A stretch of DNA of 64,000 nt from Actinomadura xylanilytica (GTDB lineage Bacteria; Actinomycetota; Actinomycetes; Streptosporangiales; Streptosporangiaceae): the NCBI RefSeq assembly GCF_030283145.1, contig NZ_JASNWE010000004.1:1047704-1111703 (forward strand). The letters run 5' to 3'. Each line of letters starts with the position of its first letter. Positions within the stretch are counted from its first letter, which is position 1. The position numbers and the translations under genes are program-made. The notes beneath the pieces are model-generated. The model did no database searches. It was not told the DNA's origin and saw only the letters and a program-made list of their open reading frames with translations. This document shows, one piece after another, positions 47,868 to 54,651 of the stretch.

Positions 47868-49184
47868 ATGACCGAGGAGCAGGGCGCGACCGCCGCGACG
47901 GCGCCGCCGGGGGACGACTACCGGCGGCTCGCCCGCGACCCCGAACGCCGGGTGCTGGCCGGGGTGTGCACCGGATTCGGCCGGTTCACCGGGATCGACC
48001 CGGTGGTGTTCCGGGTGGGGTTCGCGATCCTCGTCCTCGCGCACGGGCAGGGCGTCCTGCTGTACCTCGCGGCGGCGCTGCTCATGCCGGGCCGGCCGGG
48101 CGAGGCCGCGTTCGCGGAGCGGCTGCTGAAGCGCTGGTTCGACGCGTCCGCGGTGCTGTCGATCATGGCGGCGCTGGTGTGCCTGGGCGTCGCCGGGAGC
48201 CTGTTCGGCGGGCTCTCCACCGACGCGATCGCGGTGATGACGGTGTTCGGGCTGATGCTGGTGGTCGCGCACGCCCGCGGCGTGGACCTGGTCGGCGCGG
48301 TCCGCTCGATGCCCGAGCGGCTGCACGGCCATCCGCCCGCGCCCACCTCCCTGGAAGACGACCGCGCGTTCGCGGGCACCGGGGTGCGCCTGGAGAAGAA
48401 CGCCCCGTCCGGAGCAAGGGGCGGGCTGCCCGAAGGCATGATCGACCTCGCCGACCTCGGCTCCCGCTCCTCCCCTGCGCCCGGGGGGACGGGCGACGCG
48501 TCCGCGCCGGGCAGGTGGCCCGTCCCGCCGATGTCCGCACCACCCGCGCACGGCCGCGGCAGGACGCCGCGCGCCAAGTCGCCGCTGACGTCGGTGACGG
48601 TGCTCGCGGCGATCGTGGCGGGGGCCGCGATGCTGCCGGTCGCGCACGGCCGGCCGGTCCTGGACGCGGTGCTGGTCGTCGGGGCACCGGCGCTCGCGGT
48701 CGGCGGCCTCGGCCTGCTGCTCGGCGGCTGGTTCCGGGTCCGCGGGCTGGCCACCGTGACGACCCTGCTCACCCTCACCCTCCTGACGACCGCGGCGGCG
48801 ACGGCGGTCCCTCGCGATCTGGGGTATGGCGACATGGACTGGCGACCGACCGATGCCGACCGCACCTACCAGGAGTACAAGCACGGGATCGGCTCGGTCT
48901 GGCTCGACCTCACCGCGCTGCCCGTGCCCCGGGGCAAGCGGGTCACCATCAACGCCAAACTAATCGCGGGCAGCATGGTGGTGTCGCTGCCGGCGACGGC
49001 CCGGGTGACGCTGGACGCGCAGACCGGCCTCGGCGACCTGTCGGTGGGGCCGCGCACCATCAGCGGCCCCAACGCCAGATCGACGAACGTGCTGGAACCC
49101 GAGGGCGGGACCGTCTCGAACCCTCCTGAGATCGTGCTGCGCATCCGGGCGCGGCTCGGGGATGTGCGGGTGACCCGTGACTGA
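47868..49184 (+). CDS. PspC-domain membrane protein
   Basis: 438 residues. Soluble start, PspC motif (RRLARDPERRVLAGVCTGFG then helix), several hydrophobic helices up to about residue 305, and a C-terminal ~125-residue extracytoplasmic domain with beta-type pattern (VWLDLTALPVPRGKRVTINAK, TGLGDLSVG, RIRARLGDVRV) like the LiaF/DUF2154 C-terminal fold. Divergent to the PspC kinase/regulator pair, a probable regulatory target or anti-regulator. Start ATG 47868 (47859 also in frame), no clear ribosome site. Confidence 0.82.
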   Translation: MTEEQGATAATAPPGDDYRRLARDPERRVLAGVCTGFGRFTGIDPVVFRVGFAILVLAHGQGVLLYLAAALLMPGRPGEAAFAERLLKRWFDASAVLSIMAALVCLGVAGSLFGGLSTDAIAVMTVFGLMLVVAHARGVDLVGAVRSMPERLHGHPPAPTSLEDDRAFAGTGVRLEKNAPSGARGGLPEGMIDLADLGSRSSPAPGGTGDASAPGRWPVPPMSAPPAHGRGRTPRAKSPLTSVTVLAAIVAGAAMLPVAHGRPVLDAVLVVGAPALAVGGLGLLLGGWFRVRGLATVTTLLTLTLLTTAAATAVPRDLGYGDMDWRPTDADRTYQEYKHGIGSVWLDLTALPVPRGKRVTINAKLIAGSMVVSLPATARVTLDAQTGLGDLSVGPRTISGPNARSTNVLEPEGGTVSNPPEIVLRIRARLGDVRVTRD

Positions 49185-49419
49185 GCGACCAGGCCACGAC
49201 CGGGAGGACGGCGCCCCGTCCGGACGGCGCTTCGACCCGGGCGGCCCGATCGCCGGGCTGTTCTTCCTCGCCGTGGCGGGCGTCCTCCTGGCGAGCGGCC
49301 TGTCCGGCGAGCTCGTCGTCGGGCTCCGGGTGCTGGTGCCCGCGGTGCTGATCGGGCTCGGCCTGGTGGGCATCGTGCGGATCCTCACCCGCGCCGCGCG
49401 CCGCGACCCCCGGCAGTGA
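49177..49419 (+). CDS. 80-residue membrane protein coupled to PspC gene
   Basis: Two hydrophobic helices (about 25-42 and 46-68) after an acidic N-terminus. GTG start lies inside the end of the PspC gene (8-nt overlap), so it is translated with it. Likely an accessory of the same envelope-stress unit. No family recognised. Confidence 0.75.
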   Translation: MTERPGHDREDGAPSGRRFDPGGPIAGLFFLAVAGVLLASGLSGELVVGLRVLVPAVLIGLGLVGIVRILTRAARRDPRQ

Positions 49420-49420
49420 T

Positions 49421-49436
49421 TGTGACCTAAGTCACA
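49421..49436. promoter_or_regulatory. perfect CRP-type palindrome
   Basis: TGTGACCTAAGTCACA matches the CRP consensus TGTGA-N6-TCACA exactly. It lies right after the small PspC-unit gene and 46 bp before the Cys leader start, so it most likely controls leader plus symporter. CRP-family regulators with this consensus are known in actinobacteria (Rv3676). Confidence 0.65.
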
Positions 49437-49482
49437 TCCCCCGATGGGAACACGCATTCCGGACATCAGGTTGACTACCTCC

Positions 49483-49569
49483 GTGAGGTTCTCCGAGAAG
49501 AGCGTTCTGCTCGTGGCCCGGCTGCACATCGACCTGTGCCGCCTCGCCAGCGTCACCTGTCGCGCCTGA
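49483..49569 (+). CDS. 28-codon leader peptide with two Cys (candidate cysteine attenuator)
   Basis: GTG-initiated ORF encoding MRFSEKSVLLVAR, then LHIDLCRLASVTCRA: Cys19 and Cys26. The pattern R-L/H-H-x-D-L-C-R ... C near the end is that of actinomycete attenuation leader peptides preceding sulfur and cysteine genes. No Shine-Dalgarno; TTGACT sits 6 nt before GTG, so a leaderless transcript is likely. Stop is 212 bp before the symporter start, with a C-rich G-poor tract and a hairpin between. Inferred role: ribosome stalling on Cys codons when Cys-tRNA is scarce prevents termination. Confidence 0.72.
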   Translation: MRFSEKSVLLVARLHIDLCRLASVTCRA

Positions 49570-49573
49570 CCAG

Positions 49574-49607
49574 TCCCCCCGCCTTCTTCTCCCACTCCCC
49601 TCCCTCC
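49574..49607 (+). promoter_or_regulatory. C-rich, G-poor tract, candidate Rho-loading (rut) site
   Basis: 34 nt with 23 C, 9 T, one G and one A, starting 5 bp after the leader stop codon. Strikingly depleted in G for a 73 % GC genome. A translating ribosome finishing the leader would expose this tract to Rho; a stalled one might cover or restructure it. Confidence 0.55.
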
Positions 49608-49689
49608 GCAGCCCGCCCCGGATCCGCGCACGCCCCGGCGCCCTCGCACCGAAACGCTCGCGCCAAGGCACCCGCCCGTCCACGGTCCC

Positions 49690-49711
49690 GCGTGCCCGCC
49701 CCGCGGCACGC
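49690..49711 (+). promoter_or_regulatory. hairpin between leader and symporter
   Basis: 7-bp perfect stem GCGTGCC/GGCACGC with 8-nt loop, about 120 bp after the leader stop and 70 bp before the symporter GTG. Weak alone; may help Rho release or pausing. Confidence 0.35.
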
Positions 49712-49781
49712 CCGGACCGCGCGCCGAGTGCCCGTGCGCCCGGACCCGGCAGGCTGCCGTGATCCTCCTGGAGAACGCTCC

Positions 49782-51107
49782 GTGAACCTGCGCGTCTGGA
49801 AATGGCAGTTCTGGCAGCAGATCGTGCTGTCCCTCGTGCTCGGCGTGGCCGCCGGCGCACTGATCAACAACCTCGGCGACGGCGAGAAGATCGCCGGGAA
49901 CTGGCTCGACCCGTTCGGCGACGTCTACATCAGCCTGCTGAAGGTCGTGGTCGTCCCGCTGGTGTTCGCCGCGATCGTGGTGAGCGTCGGGCGGCTCCGC
50001 AACGTCGGCAGCGTCGCCCGGCTGACCGGCAAGACCCTCGGCTGGTTCGTGGCCACCTCGGCGATCGCCACCGCGATCGGGCTGGCCGTCGGGCTGATCG
50101 TCAAGCCCGGCGAGGGCCTCGGCAAGCTCGCCAGCGAGTCCGCCGAGACCGAGCCGGTGACCTGGACCCAGGTGCTGCACAACCTGTTCCCGTCCAACAT
50201 CGTCAAGGCGATGGCGGACGGCAACGTGCTCGGCGTCGTCACCTTCGCGGTGCTGTTCGGCGCGGCGCTGGTCGCGATCGGCGAGCGCGGCGAGCGGCTG
50301 ACCGGCCTGATCGACGACCTCTACCTGGTCATGCAGAAGGCCGTGTGGTGGGTGGTGCGGCTCACCCCGATCGGCTCGTTCTTCCTGATCGGCTCGGTGG
50401 TGGCCACCTACGGCCCGAGCTCGCTGTCGCCGCTGGCCAAGTTCACCGGCGCGATCTACCTGGCCGTCGCGGTGATGCTGCTGATCGGCTACCCGGTGCT
50501 GCTGCGCGTGTTCGGCCGGGTCTCCCCGCTGAAGTTCTTCCGCAACTCCTGGCCGGCGATCCAGTTCGGCTTCGTCTCCTCGTCCTCCCTGGCCACCCTG
50601 CCGATCGCGCAGCGGGTGCAGATCGAGCGCAACGGCGTCCAGCCCGAGTACGCCAGCTTCGCCCAGCCGCTCGGCGCCACGATCAAGTTCGACGGCTGCG
50701 GCGCGATCTACCCGGCGGTCGCCGCGATCTTCGTCGCGCAGTACACCGGGATCAGCCTCGGCCTGGCCGACTACGCGCTGATCGCGCTGGCCGCGGTGAT
50801 CGGCCAGCTCGGCACCGGCGGCACCCCCGGCCCGGCCCTGGTCGCGCTGACCCTGACCCTGACCACCGTGGGTCTGCCGCTCCAGGCGGTCGGCTACCTG
50901 ATCGCGATCGACAAGGTCATCGACATGGCCCGCACCGCGCTGAACGTGGCCGGTCAGCTCACCGTCCCGGTGCTGGTCGCCCGGTCCGAGGGGCTGCTCG
51001 ACGAGGACATCTTCACCAGCACGCCCGTCGAGCTCACCTCCGCGGAGGCCGATGAGTCGCGCGAGACCTCCCGGACCCGGCAGCCCGCCGAGCCCGCGAC
51101 CGCCTGA
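49782..51107 (+). CDS. DAACS-family cation symporter, probable cystine importer (TcyP-like)
   Basis: 441 residues, about eight helices plus re-entrant loops. The serine-rich hairpin SSSSLATLP and GQLGTGGTPGPALVALTLTL are dicarboxylate/amino acid:cation symporter signatures. The substrate loop that in glutamate carriers reads NMDGT reads KFDGCGAIYPA here, with Cys for Thr, a variant I recall from TcyP/YdjN cystine symporters (memory only). GTG has GGAG 8 nt upstream. The Cys leader upstream and the cysteine dioxygenase downstream support cystine. Glutamate or C4-dicarboxylate remain alternatives. Confidence 0.85.
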   Translation: MNLRVWKWQFWQQIVLSLVLGVAAGALINNLGDGEKIAGNWLDPFGDVYISLLKVVVVPLVFAAIVVSVGRLRNVGSVARLTGKTLGWFVATSAIATAIGLAVGLIVKPGEGLGKLASESAETEPVTWTQVLHNLFPSNIVKAMADGNVLGVVTFAVLFGAALVAIGERGERLTGLIDDLYLVMQKAVWWVVRLTPIGSFFLIGSVVATYGPSSLSPLAKFTGAIYLAVAVMLLIGYPVLLRVFGRVSPLKFFRNSWPAIQFGFVSSSSLATLPIAQRVQIERNGVQPEYASFAQPLGATIKFDGCGAIYPAVAAIFVAQYTGISLGLADYALIALAAVIGQLGTGGTPGPALVALTLTLTTVGLPLQAVGYLIAIDKVIDMARTALNVAGQLTVPVLVARSEGLLDEDIFTSTPVELTSAEADESRETSRTRQPAEPATA

Positions 51108-51149
51108 CCCGACGGCCGCACGGCCCGCGAACGCCCGGCCCGACGGCCG

Positions 51150-51187
51150 GCGGAGGCACCCCCGCTCCCGAGCGGGGGTGCCTCCGC
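51150..51187. terminator. bidirectional terminator, 17-bp perfect stem
   Basis: Arms 51150-51166 and 51171-51187 (GCGGAGGCACCCCCGCT and complement), loop CCCG. Lies between convergent symporter (43 bp after stop) and dioxygenase (50 bp after stop). Confidence 0.85.
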
Positions 51188-51237
51188 GGTTCACGGCATC
51201 GCCGTGAGCACGGCGGCGCACGCCGGCCTGATCTCCA

Positions 51238-51690
51238 CTATGCGGTGTCGTCCGACGGCCCGGCGTGCAGGGTGATCGCGTACGAGGGGCCCGGGTTGGT
51301 GAGCTCGTGGGTGTGGCCGCCGCCGTGCACCCGGACCCGGTTGGCGCGCAGGGCCCGTCCGGCGACGCCGTCGGAGGCGAGGGTGACCTCGGCCAGCTCG
51401 CCGACGATCACCGCGCTGACCACGGCGCCCGCGTGGCCGTGCAGGCCGGTGCGGTGGCCGGGCGGCCAGACGGTGAGCCAGAGCCCGGTCCCGTCGGCCC
51501 CGCCGAGCGGGACGCGGACCGGTGCGGCGGCGTCGAACGTCACCCGGTGCCACCAGTCGCCCGGACGGGCGGCCAGCGCGTGCACGCGGGCGGCGAGCTG
51601 CCCCACGGTCGGCGGACGCCGCCGCAGCACGCGTCCGTGCGGGTCGTCCTGCCCGCGCATCGTGAGGTCGGGAACCATGTCGAGGTTCAC
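51238..51690 (-). CDS. cysteine dioxygenase-family cupin protein
   Basis: 150 residues. Likely oxidises cysteine to cysteine sulfinate. Iron ligands are visible as HGHAGAV (two His) and HTHELTN in the second cupin half; WWHRVTFD and LWLTVWPPGHRTGLH precede. GTG 51690 is chosen because AAGGAT lies 6 nt upstream; a GTG eight codons earlier has no such site. It is preceded 84 bp upstream by a five-Cys leader ORF, and converges with the putative cystine symporter, so import and catabolism of cysteine are side by side. Confidence 0.85.
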   Translation of the reverse strand: MNLDMVPDLTMRGQDDPHGRVLRRRPPTVGQLAARVHALAARPGDWWHRVTFDAAAPVRVPLGGADGTGLWLTVWPPGHRTGLHGHAGAVVSAVIVGELAEVTLASDGVAGRALRANRVRVHGGGHTHELTNPGPSYAITLHAGPSDDTA

Positions 51691-51774
51691 AGGCTGATCC
51701 TTCGTGACCGGCACCGTCGGCGCCGAGGAGAGCTGGGAGGGGCCGGGGAGCGGTCACCCGGGCGGGGAATGCGG

Positions 51775-51858
51775 TCAGCTACGACAACACGAAGGACACA
51801 GCGCGCAGGCCACGCGGCGAAGGGCCACAAGGCTTTCGATGCAGAGGCGCGCTGGCAT
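51775..51858 (-). CDS. 27-codon leader peptide with five Cys (candidate cysteine attenuator)
   Basis: ATG-initiated ORF, 27 residues, ending VACALCPSCCRS then TGA: Cys at 6, 18, 21, 24 and 25, i.e. four within the last ten codons. Basic residues before (ALRR) fit the leader pattern. No Shine-Dalgarno; a -35 TTGACA (51890-51895) with TCTGCT 18 bp on places the transcript start at or next to the ATG. The 60 nt after the stop are C-rich on the coding strand (CTCCCCGGCCCCTCCC). Only Cys density, geometry and position support it. Confidence 0.7.
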   Translation of the reverse strand: MPARLCIESLVALRRVACALCPSCCRS

Positions 51859-51865
51859 GCCCCCT

Positions 51866-51895
51866 AGCAGACACTCAACTACGGAGAGTTGTCAA
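51866..51895 (-). promoter_or_regulatory. promoter of the dioxygenase leader with embedded inverted repeat
   Basis: -35 TTGACA at 51890-51895 and weak -10 TCTGCT at 51866-51871 with 18-bp spacing, both on the minus strand. CAACT-N6-AGTTG (51876-51891) overlaps the -35 and could be a repressor site. Confidence 0.5.
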
Positions 51896-51923
51896 GTCGG
51901 GGCGGCGGAGGGCGACCGCGAGT

Positions 51924-52006
51924 GTTCACGCCCCGGCCACCCCGGATCCCGGCCGTGTCCGCCGCGCCGCGAGAGCCTGCCCCAGGATCACGCTTGAGTC
52001 TTGAGT
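51924..52006 (+). promoter_or_regulatory. possible PHO box and 7-bp tandem repeat before the phosphatase gene
   Basis: GTTCACGCCCC (51924-51934) followed in phase by GGCCACCCCGG resembles two 11-nt PhoP direct-repeat units, the second poor. CTTGAGT occurs twice in tandem at 51993-52006. Together they are the only features seen upstream of the PhoD-like gene. Confidence 0.3.
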
Positions 52007-52020
52007 GAACGGAGTCGGCC

Positions 52021-53571
52021 ATGGTGCTGGATAGACGGACCCTTCTGCGCAGTGGCGCCATAGCGGGCGGCGGTGCCGCGCTCGGCCTGCTCGGCGGCGG
52101 CACCGCGTCCGCCGCGCCCGGTCTCGTCCGCAGGGGCCGGCCGCGCCTCACCCACGGTGTGCAGAGCGGTGAGGTGACCGGCCGCGAGGCGGTCGTGTGG
52201 GCGCGCTCCGACCGTCCCGCACGGATGCTCGTCGAGGTGAGCCGCCGTCCCGACTTCAGGAACGTCCGGAGTGTGCGCGGCCCCGTGCTCACGCCCGAGA
52301 CCGACCTGACCGGCAAGGCGTTCCTGCACGGCCTCCCCACCGGCGAGGACCTGCACTACCGCGTCCGCCTCGCCGACCTCGACCGGCACTCCCTCCTCTC
52401 CGAACCGGTCACCGGCAGGCTCCGCACCGCGCCCGGCGCCAAGCGGGACGTCTCGTTCGTGTGGTCCGGCGACCTCGCCGGCCAGGGCTGGGGCATCGAC
52501 CCGGCCCTCGGCGGATACCGGATCTTCAACGCGATGGGCGCGGTCGACCCGGACTTCTTCCTGTGCAGCGGCGACCTGGTCTACTCCGACGGCCCGCTCG
52601 CCGAATCGGTGAAGCTCCCCGACGGCCGCACCTGGCGCAACGTCCTCACCGCCGAGAAGGCGAAGGTCGCGCAGACGCTCGCCGACTACCGGGGCCAGTT
52701 CCGGTACAACCTCCTGGACGCCAATCTCAAGGCGTTCAACGCCCGCGTCCCGATGCTCTATCAGTGGGACGACCACGAGGTCCTCAACAACTGGTACCCC
52801 GGCGAGATCCTCGACCTCCCCGAGTACACCGAGAAGCGCGTGGACGTCCTGGCAGCCCGCGCCCGCCGCGCGATGCTGGAGTACACCCCCACCGCGATCC
52901 GTCCCGCCAGGAACGGCCGCCTCTACCGCAAGGTGTCCTACGGCCCGCTGCTGGACGTCTTCATGCTCGACATGCGCACCTACAAGGACGCGAACGGACC
53001 GGACGACTCCCCCACCCAGCGCGACGGCCTGCTCGGCGCCGAGCAGGCGTCCTGGCTCAAGCGCGAACTGAGCCGCTCCAAGGCCACCTGGAAGGTCATC
53101 GCCGCCGACCTCCCGATCGGCCTGGTCGTCCCCGACGGCACCGCCCAGGAGGCCGCCGCGCAGGGCGACGGCAAGGCCCCGCTCGGCCGCGAGCGCGAGA
53201 TCGCCGACCTCCTCTCGTACGCCAAGCGCCACCGCGTCCGGAACATGGTGTGGCTGACCGCCGACGTCCACTACACCGCCGCGCACTACTACGACCCGTC
53301 CAAGGCGGCGTTCAAAAACTTCGACCCCTTCTGGGAATTCGTATCGGGTCCCCTGAACGCCGGCGCCTTCGGTCCCAACGCCCTCGACGCCACCTTCGGT
53401 CCCCAGCTCAAGTTCCAGCAGGCGCCCCCGCACGCCAACACCTCACCGGCCGAGGGCTTCCAGTTCTTCGGCCAGGTGGAGATCGACGCCCACAGCAAGA
53501 CCCTCACCGTCCACCTCCGCGACATCGACGGCGCCGTGCTCCACTCCACGGCCCTCACCCCCGCCCGCTGA
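52021..53571 (+). CDS. PhoD-type alkaline phosphatase, Tat-exported
   Basis: 516 residues. Tat signal DRRTLLRSGAIAGGGAALGLL then ASAAPG cleavage region; the N-terminal PhoD domain (HGVQSGEVTGREAVVWARSDRP) is followed by the metallophosphoesterase core: SGDLVYSDGP, QWDDHEVLNNW, LDMRTYKDANG, and WLTADVHYTAAHYY (metal His). GGAG 6 nt before ATG. Secreted phosphodi/monoesterase for phosphate scavenging by family knowledge. Confidence 0.92.
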   Translation: MVLDRRTLLRSGAIAGGGAALGLLGGGTASAAPGLVRRGRPRLTHGVQSGEVTGREAVVWARSDRPARMLVEVSRRPDFRNVRSVRGPVLTPETDLTGKAFLHGLPTGEDLHYRVRLADLDRHSLLSEPVTGRLRTAPGAKRDVSFVWSGDLAGQGWGIDPALGGYRIFNAMGAVDPDFFLCSGDLVYSDGPLAESVKLPDGRTWRNVLTAEKAKVAQTLADYRGQFRYNLLDANLKAFNARVPMLYQWDDHEVLNNWYPGEILDLPEYTEKRVDVLAARARRAMLEYTPTAIRPARNGRLYRKVSYGPLLDVFMLDMRTYKDANGPDDSPTQRDGLLGAEQASWLKRELSRSKATWKVIAADLPIGLVVPDGTAQEAAAQGDGKAPLGREREIADLLSYAKRHRVRNMVWLTADVHYTAAHYYDPSKAAFKNFDPFWEFVSGPLNAGAFGPNALDATFGPQLKFQQAPPHANTSPAEGFQFFGQVEIDAHSKTLTVHLRDIDGAVLHSTALTPAR

Positions 53572-53642
53572 CCCCGCGGACGGCCCGCCCCGGAACGCCC
53601 CGTTCACGGACGGGCCGCTCCGGGCCGGGTCACGACGGGTCA

Positions 53643-53648
53643 TAAGGT
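53643..53648 (+). promoter_or_regulatory. -10 box for leaderless P-loop kinase mRNA
   Basis: TAAGGT within GTCATAAGGTG, 6 nt before ATG 53655; no ribosome site. Confidence 0.5.
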
Positions 53649-53654
53649 GCGGGC

Positions 53655-54203
53655 ATGCGTCCTGGCGATCCGGCCCCCCGCGCCCTCCTGATCACCGGCA
53701 CCGTCGGAGCGGGCAAGACCTCGGTGGCCGAGGCCGTGGGCGGGCTGCTCGGCGACGCCGAGGTCCCCAGCGCCGTCATCGACCTGGACTGGCTGGCGAA
53801 GAGCCGGCCCGCGCCGCCGGGCGACCGGTTCAACTTCGCCCTGCTGCTGCGGAACCTGCGCAGTGTCGCGGGCAACTACCTGGACGCCGGCGCGACGCGG
53901 CTGATCCTCGCGGGAGTGGTCGAGTCCGGGGACGAGCGCGAGCGCTGCGGTGCGGCGGTCGGGGCGCCGCTGTCGGTGTGCCGGCTCCAGGTCGGGCTGC
54001 CGGAGGTCCGGCGGCGCCTCGTCCGGCGTCACGAGGACGAGCCCGCAGAGCTGCGCTGGCACCTGGACAGGTCGGGCGAGCTGGACCGCGTCCTGGTCGA
54101 GGCCGGGATCGCCGACTTCACGGTCGAGGCCGGCGGCCGTCCCATCGCCGAGGTCGCCGCGGCGGTGATCGAGGCGGCGGGCCTCCTGCCTGCTGGTCGC
54201 TGA
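53655..54203 (+). CDS. P-loop small-molecule/adenylate-kinase-like protein
   Basis: 182 residues. Walker A ITGTVGAGKTSVAEA near residue 14, then IDLDWLAKSRPAPPG, helical lid, LQVGLPEVRRRLVRRHE and C-terminal VEAGGRPIAEVAAAVIEAAG. Resembles actinobacterial AAA nucleotide-kinase-like proteins; substrate unknown. Confidence 0.78.
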   Translation: MRPGDPAPRALLITGTVGAGKTSVAEAVGGLLGDAEVPSAVIDLDWLAKSRPAPPGDRFNFALLLRNLRSVAGNYLDAGATRLILAGVVESGDERERCGAAVGAPLSVCRLQVGLPEVRRRLVRRHEDEPAELRWHLDRSGELDRVLVEAGIADFTVEAGGRPIAEVAAAVIEAAGLLPAGR

Positions 54204-54494
54204 CCGCACACCCCGCCCGCGCTCAGGGTGAGACGTACTGGCCGGTGTAGGGGCCGGACGGAGCGATGGTCGACAATTGCCATGCATCCGACAAATGTGG
54301 GCAATTTACTGCATTCACCTGGCCAGGAAGTCACCCATTCCCCTATCCGAAAGGACACAACGGGGCCCGTCACCCAAAACTGACATGCCTCAGATGTGAT
54401 TCGGCCGGAAATCCGGAAAGACAAGCGGCAGAGTCGTAATCTCGCTGACGTGCCCGCGCCGCGGGCGCGGAAGGCGACCGCCCCTGGAGGAGCA
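54204..54494. other. AT-richer intergenic stretch with dyads, upstream of CHAP unit
   Basis: About 290 bp, clearly lower in GC than its surroundings between 54270 and 54450. Contains AATTGCC-N18-GGCAATT (54275-54306), the palindrome CCGGA-AA-TCCGG (about 54405-54416) and TAATCT at 54437-54442, a good -10. Holds the promoter of the next two genes; low GC may mean regulation or acquired DNA. Confidence 0.5.
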
Positions 54495-54650
54495 GTGACC
54501 CCCGCCGACATCGAAGAACTGATGAACATGCCCCTGGTCGACGCCAACTCCGACGTCCACCGGGCCACCGAGTCCGATGAGGAACAGATCCTGAACGAGC
54601 TGTACGGGCCCGCCGACCCCGACGGGATCTACCGCGGAGAGGGGGCCTGA
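54495..54650 (+). CDS. 51-residue acidic protein coupled to CHAP gene
   Basis: GTG with GGAGGAG just upstream. 51 residues, very acidic, beginning VTPADIEELMNMPL and ending GIYRGEGA; no Cys, no signal peptide, no helix-rich membrane part. The stop is directly followed (1 bp) by the CHAP gene ATG. Not recognised; could be a chaperone, inhibitor or targeting partner of the amidase-like protein. Confidence 0.65.
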   Translation: MTPADIEELMNMPLVDANSDVHRATESDEEQILNELYGPADPDGIYRGEGA

Positions 54651-54651
54651 G

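Noticed and set aside
54204-54494. c-di-AMP (ydaO-type) riboswitch before a cell-wall hydrolase gene
   Set aside because: The conserved GA-rich and GCC-type blocks of that motif are not recognisable.
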